NCBI RefSeq assembly: GCF_013315815.1 | Contig: NZ_CP046051.1 | Coordinates: forward strand, 1,178,001 to 1,242,000 | Source of the DNA: Caproicibacterium lactatifermentans | GTDB taxonomy: Bacteria; Bacillota; Clostridia; Oscillospirales; Acutalibacteraceae | DNA length: 64,000 bases | Direction: 5' to 3' | Part shown: positions 34,769 through 42,543 of the stretch, piece after piece | Numbering within the stretch: the first letter of the stretch is position 1 | How the letters are laid out: each line of letters starts with the position of its first letter | The notes under the pieces: model-generated | Told to the model about the DNA's origin: nothing | What the model saw: only the letters and a program-made list of their open reading frames with translations | The model's database searches: none | Translations under genes and position numbers: made by a program

Positions 34769-34854
34769 CCAATTGACCGGTCAGCCTAATCCCGGTGTTA
34801 TAAGGTCTAACCAGCAGACCGCTTGGCGTTTCCGATATTTTGTTTGTTATTTTC

Positions 34855-34883
34855 TTGCTTTGTAAAGGGCAATTCGGTATACT
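34855..34883 (+). promoter_or_regulatory. Promoter within the transfer region
   Basis: TTGCTT (34855-34860) and TATACT (34878-34883) are spaced by 17 bases, about 30 bases ahead of the next start codon. It is one of the few recognisable promoters inside the element. Confidence 0.65.
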
Positions 34884-34915
34884 ATAGTAAAATTTACATA
34901 CAAGGGATGATGAAA

Positions 34916-35122
34916 ATGCCTCGCGGCAGCCGTAAGACCATTGAAGAACAGATTTCTGAGGTTGACTCGAAACTCAAGGAACTGAACGAGCAGAAAAAGC
35001 AGCTTCTTGAAAAAAAGGAACAGGAGGATATCCAGACACTTCTCGAAGCGGCAAAAAAGGCCGGAGTATCTCCCGCGGAGCTTGTAAAAAAGCTCAAGGA
35101 AAAGGCTCCGACAGAGGAATGA
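34916..35122 (+). CDS. Small coiled-coil protein
   Basis: The 68-residue protein begins MPRGSRKTIEEQISEV and is almost wholly a charged coiled coil (LKELNEQKKQLLEKKEQED), ending in a short GVSPAELVKKLKEK helix like those of H-NS-type or nucleoid-associated proteins. AAGGG lies 8 bases before ATG 34916; ATG 34907 and 34910 are also possible. It has its own promoter and terminator, so it is a single-gene unit. A DNA-binding or regulatory role is a guess. Confidence 0.65.
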   Translation: MPRGSRKTIEEQISEVDSKLKELNEQKKQLLEKKEQEDIQTLLEAAKKAGVSPAELVKKLKEKAPTEE

Positions 35123-35164
35123 TTGCTATAAAAACCAAGTGACCTATCCCAAAACATAAAAACG

Positions 35165-35209
35165 AGAGGCTGGCATCCTGTCGAAAAGCGCAGGATACCG
35201 GCCTCTTTT
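35165..35209 (+). terminator. Terminator of the coiled-coil gene
   Basis: AGAGGC-TGGCATCCTG pairs with CAGGATACCG-GCCTCT (two imperfect pairs), followed by TTTGCTTTT, 43 bases past the stop codon. Confidence 0.75.
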
Positions 35210-35221
35210 GCTTTTCTGAAA

Positions 35222-35372
35222 GGGGCTGTTGCAAAACGAATTTGCAATAGCAAATTGCACAACAAAAGCAGCCCAACAAATAGAAAAATGCGCTTTGAAA
35301 TGGTTTTTGAGGGCCAAATCAAGGCGCATTTTTGTGCATTATTTTCCAGTGGGGTAGTTTTGCAACAGCCCC
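35222..35372. mobile_element. MITE-like element with perfect terminal inverted repeats
   Basis: GGGGCTGTTGCAAAAC at the left and GTTTTGCAACAGCCCC at the right are exact inverted repeats bounding about 151 bases with no gene; three more flanking bases (AAA/TTT) extend the match. The termini resemble those of IS1182- or IS6-type insertion sequences, so it is probably a non-autonomous derivative. I see no clear target-site duplication. It separates the coiled-coil gene from the TrbL-like gene. Confidence 0.6.
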
Positions 35373-35402
35373 TTTTTATTTTGCGCAAAGGAAGTGAATG
35401 CT

Positions 35403-36305
35403 GTGTTCATCTGGAATTTCGTAGCTGGAACCGTGCTCAATCAGATTATCGACTGGATCTATAGTCAGATCGTCGGTTTCCTTGGAAACTTTTTCGCGCA
35501 GATGGGTGACATGGGTGCCGAGCTGTTCGACATGGACTGGGTGAAGTCCATCGTTCTCTTTTTCGTTTACCTGGCCTGGGCACTATACGGTACGGGTCTT
35601 GTAGTGGCGGTTTTCGAGTGCGCCATTGAGTATCAGTCCGGTCGCGGCAGCATCAAAGACACAGCCCTCAACGCGATCAAAGGGTTTATGGCAGTCGGGC
35701 TTTTTTCGACCGTACCGGTGGAGTTGTATAAGCTGTCCGTATCCCTGCAGAGCAGCCTGACGGCGGGCATCACCGGTTATGGTTCGGGAATCAGCGACCT
35801 TGCAAGCTCAATCATCACCGGGCTTAACTCGGCAGGCACACTGGAACAGGCGGCAAGCACCAATGTATTCGGCGGGCTCGGCGCCATTACCAGCCCCATT
35901 CTGATCTTGTTTATCCTCATTCTCATGGGGTACGCCGTGATTAAAGTATTTTTCAGCAACCTCAAACGCGGCGGAATCCTGCTGATCCAGATCGCAGTGG
36001 GAAGTCTGTATATGTTCAGCGTCCCGCGCGGCTACATTGACGGATTTGTATCATGGTGCAAACAGATCGTCGGGTTGTGCCTGACGACGTTTCTGCAGGC
36101 GACCATCCTCTGCGCCGGTCTGCTGGTGGTCAAAGACCATGCCCTGCTGGGGCTTGGGCTGATGCTGTCGGCCGGCGAGATTCCCCGCATTGCCGGGGCT
36201 TTCGGACTTGATACGTCAACCAAGGCCAACCTCATGAGCGCGGCGTATGCCGCACAAACCGCAGTGTCTATCACCCGCACCATTGCGAAGGCGGTGGCGA
36301 AGTAA
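35403..36305 (+). CDS. TrbL/VirB6-like polytopic transfer protein
   Basis: The 300-residue protein has six or seven membrane helices, among them SIVLFFVYLAWALYGTGLVVA, ITSPILILFILILMGYAVI, LLIQIAVGSLYMFSV and CLTTFLQATILCAGLLVV. Length, topology and position before the PrgI-like and VirB4 genes fit the VirB6/TrbL inner-membrane channel component of type IV secretion. The start is GTG 35403 behind AAAGGAAG; GTG 35394 is too close to that site. The cytoplasmic end is short and basic. Confidence 0.82.
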   Translation: MFIWNFVAGTVLNQIIDWIYSQIVGFLGNFFAQMGDMGAELFDMDWVKSIVLFFVYLAWALYGTGLVVAVFECAIEYQSGRGSIKDTALNAIKGFMAVGLFSTVPVELYKLSVSLQSSLTAGITGYGSGISDLASSIITGLNSAGTLEQAASTNVFGGLGAITSPILILFILILMGYAVIKVFFSNLKRGGILLIQIAVGSLYMFSVPRGYIDGFVSWCKQIVGLCLTTFLQATILCAGLLVVKDHALLGLGLMLSAGEIPRIAGAFGLDTSTKANLMSAAYAAQTAVSITRTIAKAVAK

Positions 36306-36325
36306 ACGAAAAGAAGGGATGAAGT

Positions 36326-36892
36326 TTGAAACTGGTCTATATCTGTTCCCCATACGCGGGGAGCATTGAGGAAAATGTCCGCTTTGCCAAAGCCGCGTGC
36401 CGGTACGCTATGAAGCAGGGCTGCGCACCCATTGCCCCGCACCTTCTGTACCCGCAGTTTTTGAACGATGCCGTTCCCATGGAAAGAGAAGCCGGTATCC
36501 GAATGGGGCTGCGGGTTTTAGCCTCCTGCGAAGAACTGTGGGTGTGTGGAAATCATACCAGCGAGGGCATGGAAAAAGAAATTGCTGAAGCAAAGCGGCT
36601 CGGCATTCCGGTCCGCAGGATATCGGCTGAACAAATTCAGAAAAAACAAGCCATCAGGCAGTACGGCATTCTGGCGCGCCGCAGCGCCTTGTCGGTCTGC
36701 GGTTCCGCCGAGGCGTGGGTGAAACAGGATGGAGAGCCGGTAACGTTTGACACCTACGAGGAAGCGGCCACCGAAGCAGGGCGGCTTAATGAAGGAATAG
36801 GGCCCGTCAACCGGACGGTGGAATATTTTCCGCAGAAAAGAAGTCCCCTGCCGGAAGAAACGCTTGTCTTCGGCATGAGCATGCGGCTATGA
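36326..36892 (+). CDS. DUF4406/DUF7768-type protein (nucleoside 2-deoxyribosyltransferase-like fold)
   Basis: The 188-residue protein starts KLVYICSPYAGSIEENVRFA and continues GCAPIAPHLLYPQFLND, EELWVCGNHTSEGMEKEI and RLGIPVRRIS, the pattern of the deoxyribosyltransferase-like fold found in phage and conjugative-element proteins. Residues 110-188 form an extra segment and the protein ends VFGMSMRL. The start is TTG 36326 behind AAGGGATG. It overlaps the C5 methylase by 4 bases. A nucleotide- or signalling-related activity is likely but unproven. Confidence 0.7.
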   Translation: MKLVYICSPYAGSIEENVRFAKAACRYAMKQGCAPIAPHLLYPQFLNDAVPMEREAGIRMGLRVLASCEELWVCGNHTSEGMEKEIAEAKRLGIPVRRISAEQIQKKQAIRQYGILARRSALSVCGSAEAWVKQDGEPVTFDTYEEAATEAGRLNEGIGPVNRTVEYFPQKRSPLPEETLVFGMSMRL

Positions 36893-38913
36893 GCACTTCA
36901 CTGACCATGGGCAGTCTATTCGACGGGATAGGCGGCTTTCCCCTCGCTGGCAGCCGGCAGGGCTTCACCCCTCTGTGGGCCAGCGAGATCGAGCCGTTTC
37001 CCATCCGGGTGACCAAACTTCATTTTTCAAATATGATTCACGTAGGCGACATTACTCAGCTCAACGGGGCAAATTTGCCCCCTGTGGATATGGTCTGCGG
37101 GGGCAGCCCGTGCCAGGATCTGAGCACTGCGGGAAAGCGGGCGGGGCTCCAGGGCGCGCGTTCCGGGCTGTTTATGGAACAGATCCGGGTGATCAAGGAG
37201 ATGAGAACACATGACGCAGGAACCGGACGGACAGCTGACGCTGTTCGCCCCCGATACATGGTCTGGGAGAACGTACCCGGCGCCTTCTCCAGCGCCGATG
37301 GAGAGGATTTCCGTATCGTGCTGGAGGAAACCTGCCGAATTGTCGACAGCGCCATATCTGTTCCTCGACCTCCGGGCGGGGTGTGGTACGCTGCTGGGTG
37401 CATTATGGGAGATCAATTCTCCCTCGCTTGGAGAATATACAACGCTCAATACTGGGGTCTCGCCCAGCGCCGCAAAAGGGTGTACCTTGTCGCGGATTTT
37501 GGAGACTGTACCGCACCCGAAATATTATTTGAGCAAGACCGCCTGTTTGGGGATCCTGCGCCGGGCGAGGAAACGCGGGAAAGACCTCCCGCCGGTGCTG
37601 CAAATGGCTCTGGAGATTCAGGCAGGGATCCGGTCAACATAGGCGCGGATGGCAGTTTCGTTGCCTTTGCCTGCAACCAGCGGGACGAGGTGCGGAATCT
37701 CCATAATGTGTCCGGCACCATTCAAGCCCAGCCGGGGATGAAGCAGCAGACTTTTATCGCACATCCGTCCAAGGAAACGCAGACTTCCAACTGCCTGACT
37801 TCATGGGACACCCAGCAGAAGCGGATCTTTACGGAAAAAAGTGTCGCTCCGACGCTTGCCGGTGCGGATGGAAACGGCGGCAGAAACCCCGGTGGCCTCC
37901 TGCTGTCTGCGGGCGTAGTCAGCAAAGGAAACGGCGAGTGTTTTCTCACACCGGAACAGCATACAGCCCTTTCATTGGGCGGCGGGCAGGCAGGCCAGGG
38001 ATATCCATGTGTACTGACCGCCGCCTTTTCCACGGGAGCCGGTGCTGCGGCGGGCGGAATCGGATATCATGAGGAATGCGCGCCGACCCTTAAAGCGACC
38101 GAAGGCGGCAACATGGTGCCAGGCGTTCTGTGTCTGAACGATCAGGGCGGGAGCCGCATCGATCTGAGCGGCAACCTCTCCGGTACGCTCCGGGCGCAAG
38201 AGCATGGGCACACGCCTCTCGTGATGGGCGAACCGGAGTTATATAAAAACCACGGGATCGATTCCCGCTACACCGGGCCGCACGGCGTGGCGCCCACAAT
38301 ATCCGCGCGGTACGGAACGGGCGGCAACAACGTGCCGCTGATCAGCCAGCCGAGCGAAGGGGTCGGCTCCGACCTTCCTACCGGTCAGAGTTACTGCATC
38401 GCCGGCAACATTATCGACCGGCAGGATCATAACGGCGGCAACGGGATCGGCGTTCAACCAAACATCAGCTACACGCTGAACACCGCGGACCGGCATTGTG
38501 TCTTTTCTCAGCAACGAAGCGACGAGTACACGCCGAACGGCGTGGTCAGCACCCAAAGTGCCCGCCAGTATAAAGACGCGACCGATCTCGTGTGCGACAC
38601 CGACATCGCGGGAATCAACTGCCGTGCCGGATCGGAAAACGGCGACCTGTGCGGTACGCCGCAGTCTCATCCAGGCGGCGGTTATTCGTTCAACACTCTG
38701 TATCCAGTGCGAACCGGAAAGCTCATCCGACGGCTGACACCGCTCGAATGCGAACGGCTCCAGGGCTTTCCCGATCACTGGACGGATATCCCCGGCGCAT
38801 GTGACAGCGCGCGGTACAAAGCCCTCGGAAACAGCGTGGCGATCCCCTGTGTGGAGCATGTGCTCCGGGGGATCGCTTATTTTTTGCTCAAAATCAGAAA
38901 TAAAAAGGACTGA
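36889..38913 (+). CDS. DNA cytosine-5 methyltransferase with a large repeat-bearing insertion
   Basis: The 674-residue enzyme transfers methyl groups to cytosine C5. Motif I is GSLFDGIGGFPLAG (8-21), the catalytic GGSPCQDLS has Cys75, ENV is at 127-129, and QRRKRVYLVADF is motif VIII. Motifs IX/X return only at about 615 (RRLTPLECERLQGFPDHW) and ALGNSVAIPCVEHVL. The roughly 380-residue stretch between them replaces a normal recognition domain and contains repeated modules of the type SGTIQA, APTLAG, APTLKA, SGTLRA and APTISA. ATGA overlaps the upstream gene. It probably protects transferred DNA; no nuclease partner is present. Confidence 0.92.
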   Translation: MSTSLTMGSLFDGIGGFPLAGSRQGFTPLWASEIEPFPIRVTKLHFSNMIHVGDITQLNGANLPPVDMVCGGSPCQDLSTAGKRAGLQGARSGLFMEQIRVIKEMRTHDAGTGRTADAVRPRYMVWENVPGAFSSADGEDFRIVLEETCRIVDSAISVPRPPGGVWYAAGCIMGDQFSLAWRIYNAQYWGLAQRRKRVYLVADFGDCTAPEILFEQDRLFGDPAPGEETRERPPAGAANGSGDSGRDPVNIGADGSFVAFACNQRDEVRNLHNVSGTIQAQPGMKQQTFIAHPSKETQTSNCLTSWDTQQKRIFTEKSVAPTLAGADGNGGRNPGGLLLSAGVVSKGNGECFLTPEQHTALSLGGGQAGQGYPCVLTAAFSTGAGAAAGGIGYHEECAPTLKATEGGNMVPGVLCLNDQGGSRIDLSGNLSGTLRAQEHGHTPLVMGEPELYKNHGIDSRYTGPHGVAPTISARYGTGGNNVPLISQPSEGVGSDLPTGQSYCIAGNIIDRQDHNGGNGIGVQPNISYTLNTADRHCVFSQQRSDEYTPNGVVSTQSARQYKDATDLVCDTDIAGINCRAGSENGDLCGTPQSHPGGGYSFNTLYPVRTGKLIRRLTPLECERLQGFPDHWTDIPGACDSARYKALGNSVAIPCVEHVLRGIAYFLLKIRNKKD

Positions 38914-38917
38914 TTGC

Positions 38918-39229
38918 ATGTATATCTATCCGGATAATCTCCGGGCGAAGCCCACCCTCTGGCTGTGGGAGTTGCGGGATCTCGGCGTGATCGGCATCGG
39001 CCTTCTCCTCGCGGTGCTTGCGTTGGCTCAGCTGCGATTTCTGCCGCCTATTGTCCTCGTCGCGCTTTACGCCTTTTTGAGTATCCGCTTCGACGACACC
39101 AGCATTTTGAATTTCATCAAGAATGCAGCGGCTTTCTTCCTCACGAAACAGCAGTATTTTGAATGGGGGCTGTCGGACGCTGCGAATCCGCCTGATATGG
39201 GACCGCGTGGAAGGAGCAAAAACTTATGA
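38918..39229 (+). CDS. PrgI/TcpE-like transfer protein (VirB3 position)
   Basis: The 103-residue protein starts MYIYPDNLRAKPTLWLWELR and has two adjacent membrane helices (LGVIGIGLLLAVLALAQL and PIVLVALYAFLSIRF). Short proteins of this topology directly upstream of VirB4 are the PrgI/VirB3-type components that anchor the ATPase. AAAAGGAC precedes ATG. It overlaps the next gene by 4 bases. Confidence 0.8.
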   Translation: MYIYPDNLRAKPTLWLWELRDLGVIGIGLLLAVLALAQLRFLPPIVLVALYAFLSIRFDDTSILNFIKNAAAFFLTKQQYFEWGLSDAANPPDMGPRGRSKNL

Positions 39230-39816
39230 GCAGGCAAACAAAAAAACAGGCAAGGCAGTGGCAGACCACCCGCCAGCTGATCAACACAAAAGCCATCACC
39301 GATTACAGCCTGCAAACCTATCGGAACGACGAACTGGTCTATTTTATCGTGCAGCCCACAAATATCTCCGTGCTGTCTGAAGAAAGCCTGTCCGCCCGGA
39401 TCTATGCGCTGATGACCGTCCTCAAGGGGATTGCGGAATTGGAGTTTATATGCTTAAACAGCCGCGAAAATTTCGAGGGCAACAAGCAATTTCTGCGCAC
39501 GCGGCTTGAAAAGGAACAGAATCCGGCTATCCGTGCTCTGTTGGAGGCCGACCTGAACCATCTGGATCGTATCCAGATGCAGATGGCGACGGCGCGGGAA
39601 TTTCTGGTCGTGCTGCGCCTGCGGAATGAGAAGCAAGGCGAAATTTATTCCTATCTTAACCGCATTGAGAAGACCCTGCGGGAACAGGGCTTCTCCGCCA
39701 AACGCGCAGATTCAGAGGACATCAAATGCCTTTTGGCCGTTTACTTCGAACAGAATGTCACCTCTGAAAAGTTTGAGGATTTCGACGGGGAGCGTTGGTT
39801 GATTCCAGACGAATAG
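39226..39816 (+). CDS. Detached VirB4 N-terminal-like protein
   Basis: The 196-residue soluble protein reads like the N-terminal domain of VirB4/TraC ATPases: DYSLQTYRNDELVYFIVQPT, LSARIYALMTVLKGIAELEF and a helical hairpin near EADLNHLDRIQMQMATARE, then VVLRLRNEK. No P-loop is present. The 617-residue VirB4 lies 2.7 kb downstream, after a reversed polymerase cassette. It could be an independent adaptor that cooperates with VirB4. The assignment is by pattern and position. Confidence 0.55.
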   Translation: MSRQTKKQARQWQTTRQLINTKAITDYSLQTYRNDELVYFIVQPTNISVLSEESLSARIYALMTVLKGIAELEFICLNSRENFEGNKQFLRTRLEKEQNPAIRALLEADLNHLDRIQMQMATAREFLVVLRLRNEKQGEIYSYLNRIEKTLREQGFSAKRADSEDIKCLLAVYFEQNVTSEKFEDFDGERWLIPDE

Positions 39817-39928
39817 CGGTGCCAGTTCTTGTTGGGTTTGGTAATAGACTTGACACAGAATTTCGGATATTGTGTATCCAAAGGGGTCCCCTTGGATTAC
39901 ATATTTACGGTTAAGGACGTGTAAAACG

Positions 39929-40111
39929 ATGAAGGATGTTGACGAGGCGCTGAGCGACTATCTGGAAACCTATGAGGCCGATGAGATCTTCAACGACCAT
40001 TTTTCCGGCATCCGCAGAGCGTTTATTGCGGGTTTTAAGGCGGCGGGAGGCGAAGTTCCCCCGATACAGCCCGTATTCAGGATCATACGGCAAGACCATC
40101 CCCCAAAATGA
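39929..40111 (+). CDS. Small helical protein of unknown function
   Basis: The 60-residue protein has an acidic, helical N-terminal half (VDEALSDYLETYEADEIF) and a GIRRAFIAGFKAAGGE segment. AAGGAC lies about 10 bases before ATG. A weak promoter (TTGACA, 17 bases, TGTATC at 39850-39878) precedes it. It is the last + strand gene before the reversed yolD/umuC cassette. Confidence 0.5.
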   Translation: MKDVDEALSDYLETYEADEIFNDHFSGIRRAFIAGFKAAGGEVPPIQPVFRIIRQDHPPK

Positions 40112-40138
40112 TTCAGGAGGGATCGCAAAGAATCTATT

Positions 40139-40258
40139 ATGAATGTTTTTGAATCGGCATTTACCCAGCTGTGCGAATCCATGGCGTTCGATGCCGTGCG
40201 CATTTGTGGATCCGGACACCATACCGCTCTTTTGTTGCTAAGGCCACAAAAGGAGTAA
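40139..40258 (+). CDS. Possible 39-residue protein
   Basis: A short frame (MNVFESAFTQLCESMAF...) runs between the small helical gene and yolD. An AGGAGGG sequence lies about 18 bases upstream, too far for normal initiation. It may be a fragment left by insertion of the polymerase cassette. Confidence 0.2.
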   Translation: MNVFESAFTQLCESMAFDAVRICGSGHHTALLLLRPQKE

Positions 40259-40280
40259 CCGTAAAGCCGATTTATACTGT

Positions 40281-40721
40281 TCACTCATCACAAGCATGAA
40301 ACGCCATCAATTCAAATATCTGCCCATCTATGCTGATTGTTTCGTCAATAGGGATCACTGTGCCGTCGGTCATAACGACAACCTGTTCATATTCGTCTAT
40401 CTTTTTAGCTGAGCCGACAGCAGTAACATAGGCACCGCCTTTTTTCTTCGCATCCGGCTGGAAATAGGTGATCGTGATTTCGGGATGCTCTTTAATCCGA
40501 TCTGTTATGATTTGCAGCTTTTCTCGCAGAGCGTCCTTCGCATATTCGTCCAACTCTACTCTCTCGTCAGTCAGTCTTGCGGTTTCTTTGATTGCGGCTT
40601 CATAACCGGTCAGTGCGGCAAACGGGGAAAACTGAGCTGCCCGGTCAATAGCGGTCATATGGGAACGTGTCGCGGAGATATGGTGAGGGAGATTGATGAT
40701 GTCGTCATATGTCCTTTTCAT
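40281..40721 (-). CDS. YolD-like protein
   Basis: The 146-residue protein is a YolD-type partner of Y-family polymerases: DDIINLPHHISATRSHMTAID, RAAQFSPFAALTGYEAAIKE and LTDERVELDEYAKDALREKL are the diagnostic blocks, followed by a small beta domain with VMTDGTVIPIDETISIDG. It is coupled to the polymerase gene by a 4-base ATGA overlap. The precise role is unproven; a regulatory or accessory role in mutagenic repair is generally assumed. Confidence 0.88.
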   Translation of the reverse strand: MKRTYDDIINLPHHISATRSHMTAIDRAAQFSPFAALTGYEAAIKETARLTDERVELDEYAKDALREKLQIITDRIKEHPEITITYFQPDAKKKGGAYVTAVGSAKKIDEYEQVVVMTDGTVIPIDETISIDGQIFELMAFHACDE

Positions 40722-42241
40722 GCCTTGTGCCCTCCAATCTGCCTGTTCCGATCTATTGTGGTAGCGCCTTCCTCCAGATTCATACCCCTTAGAATGGCGT
40801 TCTTGCCGTGTTTCTTTTTTATCTCCAGCATTGTTTTCTGCACCTTTTTTTCTCGTGCAAGTTCGGATTTTTCATCCTCTTTTTTCGCCTGCGCAGCCGC
40901 GTAATCCGTAAAGAGATCAAGCTGTTCAAAGTTGTCCGCCTTTTGAACAGTTCCCTCATCAACAACATGATTTGCTGTAATGTTGACTCTTCTGATCAGG
41001 AGATTTTTGTCAATGATGCGGTCAAACAGCTTTGCGACGGCATCCAATATTAGCTTTGTAGACGAGGTCGGTCTGCCAAGATTTATTGAACCATGCGCGG
41101 ATTTCGGAACGGCGCGTCCATAGTGATCCATGGTAATTGCTCCGTGATATGATTTTTTTATCGTCGGATTTGTCAGATTTTCGATATCATATCCGACCGT
41201 CAAGACAAGCTGGTCGGTCACAAGCCGTTTATCCACCAGATCGAGTACCAGCAGATCGGTCATTTCCCGCACGATCAGCTTCGCTTTGTCAAAAGTATAG
41301 GCGGATTGCAGCACCTGCCCCGATCCAACACTGTTTGAGCCTGGCTTATATGCTTTAATATCGGCAATCGTGCATGGTTCCCACCCCCAGGCGTGGTCGA
41401 TCAGCAGCTCGGCGTTGACGCCGAACAGCCTGTACAGTAAATCCTCGTTATAGTAATCGGTAGGTTTACCGAGAGAGCATCTCGCAATATCCCCCATCGT
41501 AAAGAGGCCGTGTTCCTCCAGCTTCTTGGCATATCCTTTTCCGACGCGCCAAAAGTCCGTTAGGGGCCGATGTGACCATAGGGAGCGTCGGTAGTTCATT
41601 TCGTCCAACTCGGCAATCCGCATACCGTTGTTATCAGCCGGTATGTGCTTTGCCTGGATATCCATAGCGATCTTGCTGAGGTACAGGTTTGCGCCAATTC
41701 CCGCCGTTGCTGTAATGCCAGTTGTTTTGAGTACATCCAGAATCATTTCCTTGGCAAGCTCACGGGCTGAGAGATTGTAGGTGTTCAGATATGCGGTGGC
41801 ATCAATAAATACCTCGTCAATGGAGTAGACATGAATATCCTCGGGCGCGATGTACTTCAGGTAGATATTGTAAATTTGTGTGCTGTACTCTATATAATAG
41901 GCCATCCTCGGCGTTGCGACAATATAATCCAACGAAAGACCCGGTGAGGATTTCAGTTCGGTATCGTTACAGGAGGCACCGGAAAAGGCTCGTCCCGGTG
42001 CTTTGCGCAGCCGTCCTGCATTTACTTCCTTGACCTTCTGTACGACCTCAAACAGCCTCGCCCTGCCGGGGATGCCGTATGCTTTGAGGGAAGGAGAGAC
42101 GGCGAGGCAGATGGTTTTTTCGGTGCGGCTTGCATCAGCGACAACGAGGTTGGTGGTCAGCGGATCAAGCCCTCGTTCCACGCACTCGACCGAAGCGTAG
42201 AAGGATTTTAGATCGATTGCGATATAGGTCCTGTTCTCCAT
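40718..42241 (-). CDS. Y-family DNA polymerase (UmuC/ImpB/MucB group)
   Basis: The 507-residue translesion polymerase has the Y-family catalytic core: YIAIDLKSFYASVECVERG (metal-binding Asp), VSPSLKAYGIPGRARLFEV, and VYSIDEVFIDATAYL with the SIDE catalytic acids. Helix-hairpin-helix and little-finger segments follow (GIGANLYLSKIAMDIQAKH, FWRVGKGYAKKLEEHGL). The C-terminal 100 residues are basic. ATG 42241 has GGAG 7 bases upstream. With yolD it forms a two-gene cassette opposite to the transfer operon. It would help repair or copy damaged or single-stranded DNA. No LexA box is visible upstream. Confidence 0.93.
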   Translation of the reverse strand: MENRTYIAIDLKSFYASVECVERGLDPLTTNLVVADASRTEKTICLAVSPSLKAYGIPGRARLFEVVQKVKEVNAGRLRKAPGRAFSGASCNDTELKSSPGLSLDYIVATPRMAYYIEYSTQIYNIYLKYIAPEDIHVYSIDEVFIDATAYLNTYNLSARELAKEMILDVLKTTGITATAGIGANLYLSKIAMDIQAKHIPADNNGMRIAELDEMNYRRSLWSHRPLTDFWRVGKGYAKKLEEHGLFTMGDIARCSLGKPTDYYNEDLLYRLFGVNAELLIDHAWGWEPCTIADIKAYKPGSNSVGSGQVLQSAYTFDKAKLIVREMTDLLVLDLVDKRLVTDQLVLTVGYDIENLTNPTIKKSYHGAITMDHYGRAVPKSAHGSINLGRPTSSTKLILDAVAKLFDRIIDKNLLIRRVNITANHVVDEGTVQKADNFEQLDLFTDYAAAQAKKEDEKSELAREKKVQKTMLEIKKKHGKNAILRGMNLEEGATTIDRNRQIGGHKA

Positions 42242-42360
42242 GCTTATTCTCCGGCCTCCTCCTTTAAAAGTCATCTGTTTGCAGATTGAAATTACAGAGT
42301 TCCCATTTTACGTTTCCCCACTATGCTTCATGAAAAACCACGTTTCAGGGGTACCATTCG

Positions 42361-42389
42361 TTGAAATATATAGTACATTACCCTAAAAT
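42361..42389 (+). promoter_or_regulatory. Promoter candidate for the virB4 segment
   Basis: TTGAAA (42361-42366) and TAAAAT (42384-42389) are spaced by 17 bases. Its transcript would cross the terminator at 42484 before reaching virB4. It lies in the 302-base gap 42242-42543, which also holds the umuC-type promoter and that terminator. Confidence 0.5.
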
Positions 42390-42451
42390 TAGAAACCAAG
42401 TTGTTTCAGCGTTTTCACAATGTCTGATAAAGTGCATTTAACATCGCACTT

Positions 42452-42460
42452 ATTATACCA
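42452..42460 (-). promoter_or_regulatory. Extended -10 promoter of the polymerase/yolD cassette
   Basis: On the minus strand TGGTATAAT is an exact extended -10 element about 210 bases ahead of the polymerase start codon. There is no clear -35. Confidence 0.5.
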
Positions 42461-42483
42461 TGCTTAACCGCAAGAGGGTCCGT

Positions 42484-42511
42484 GCCGTCACAGAGATGTG
42501 ACGGCTTTTTT
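42484..42511 (+). terminator. Strong terminator 32 bases before virB4
   Basis: GCCGTCACA and TGTGACGGC form a perfect 9-bp stem with loop GAGA, followed by TTTTTT. No promoter fits between it and the virB4 start codon, so virB4 expression needs read-through or antitermination. Confidence 0.88.
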
Positions 42512-42543
42512 ATCCAAAATCCAATTGGGAAGGAAGATGCCAA

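Noticed and set aside
18239..38913. Complete restriction-modification system built from the Dam-like or C5 methylase
   Set aside because: No endonuclease gene is adjacent to either methylase; both look solitary.
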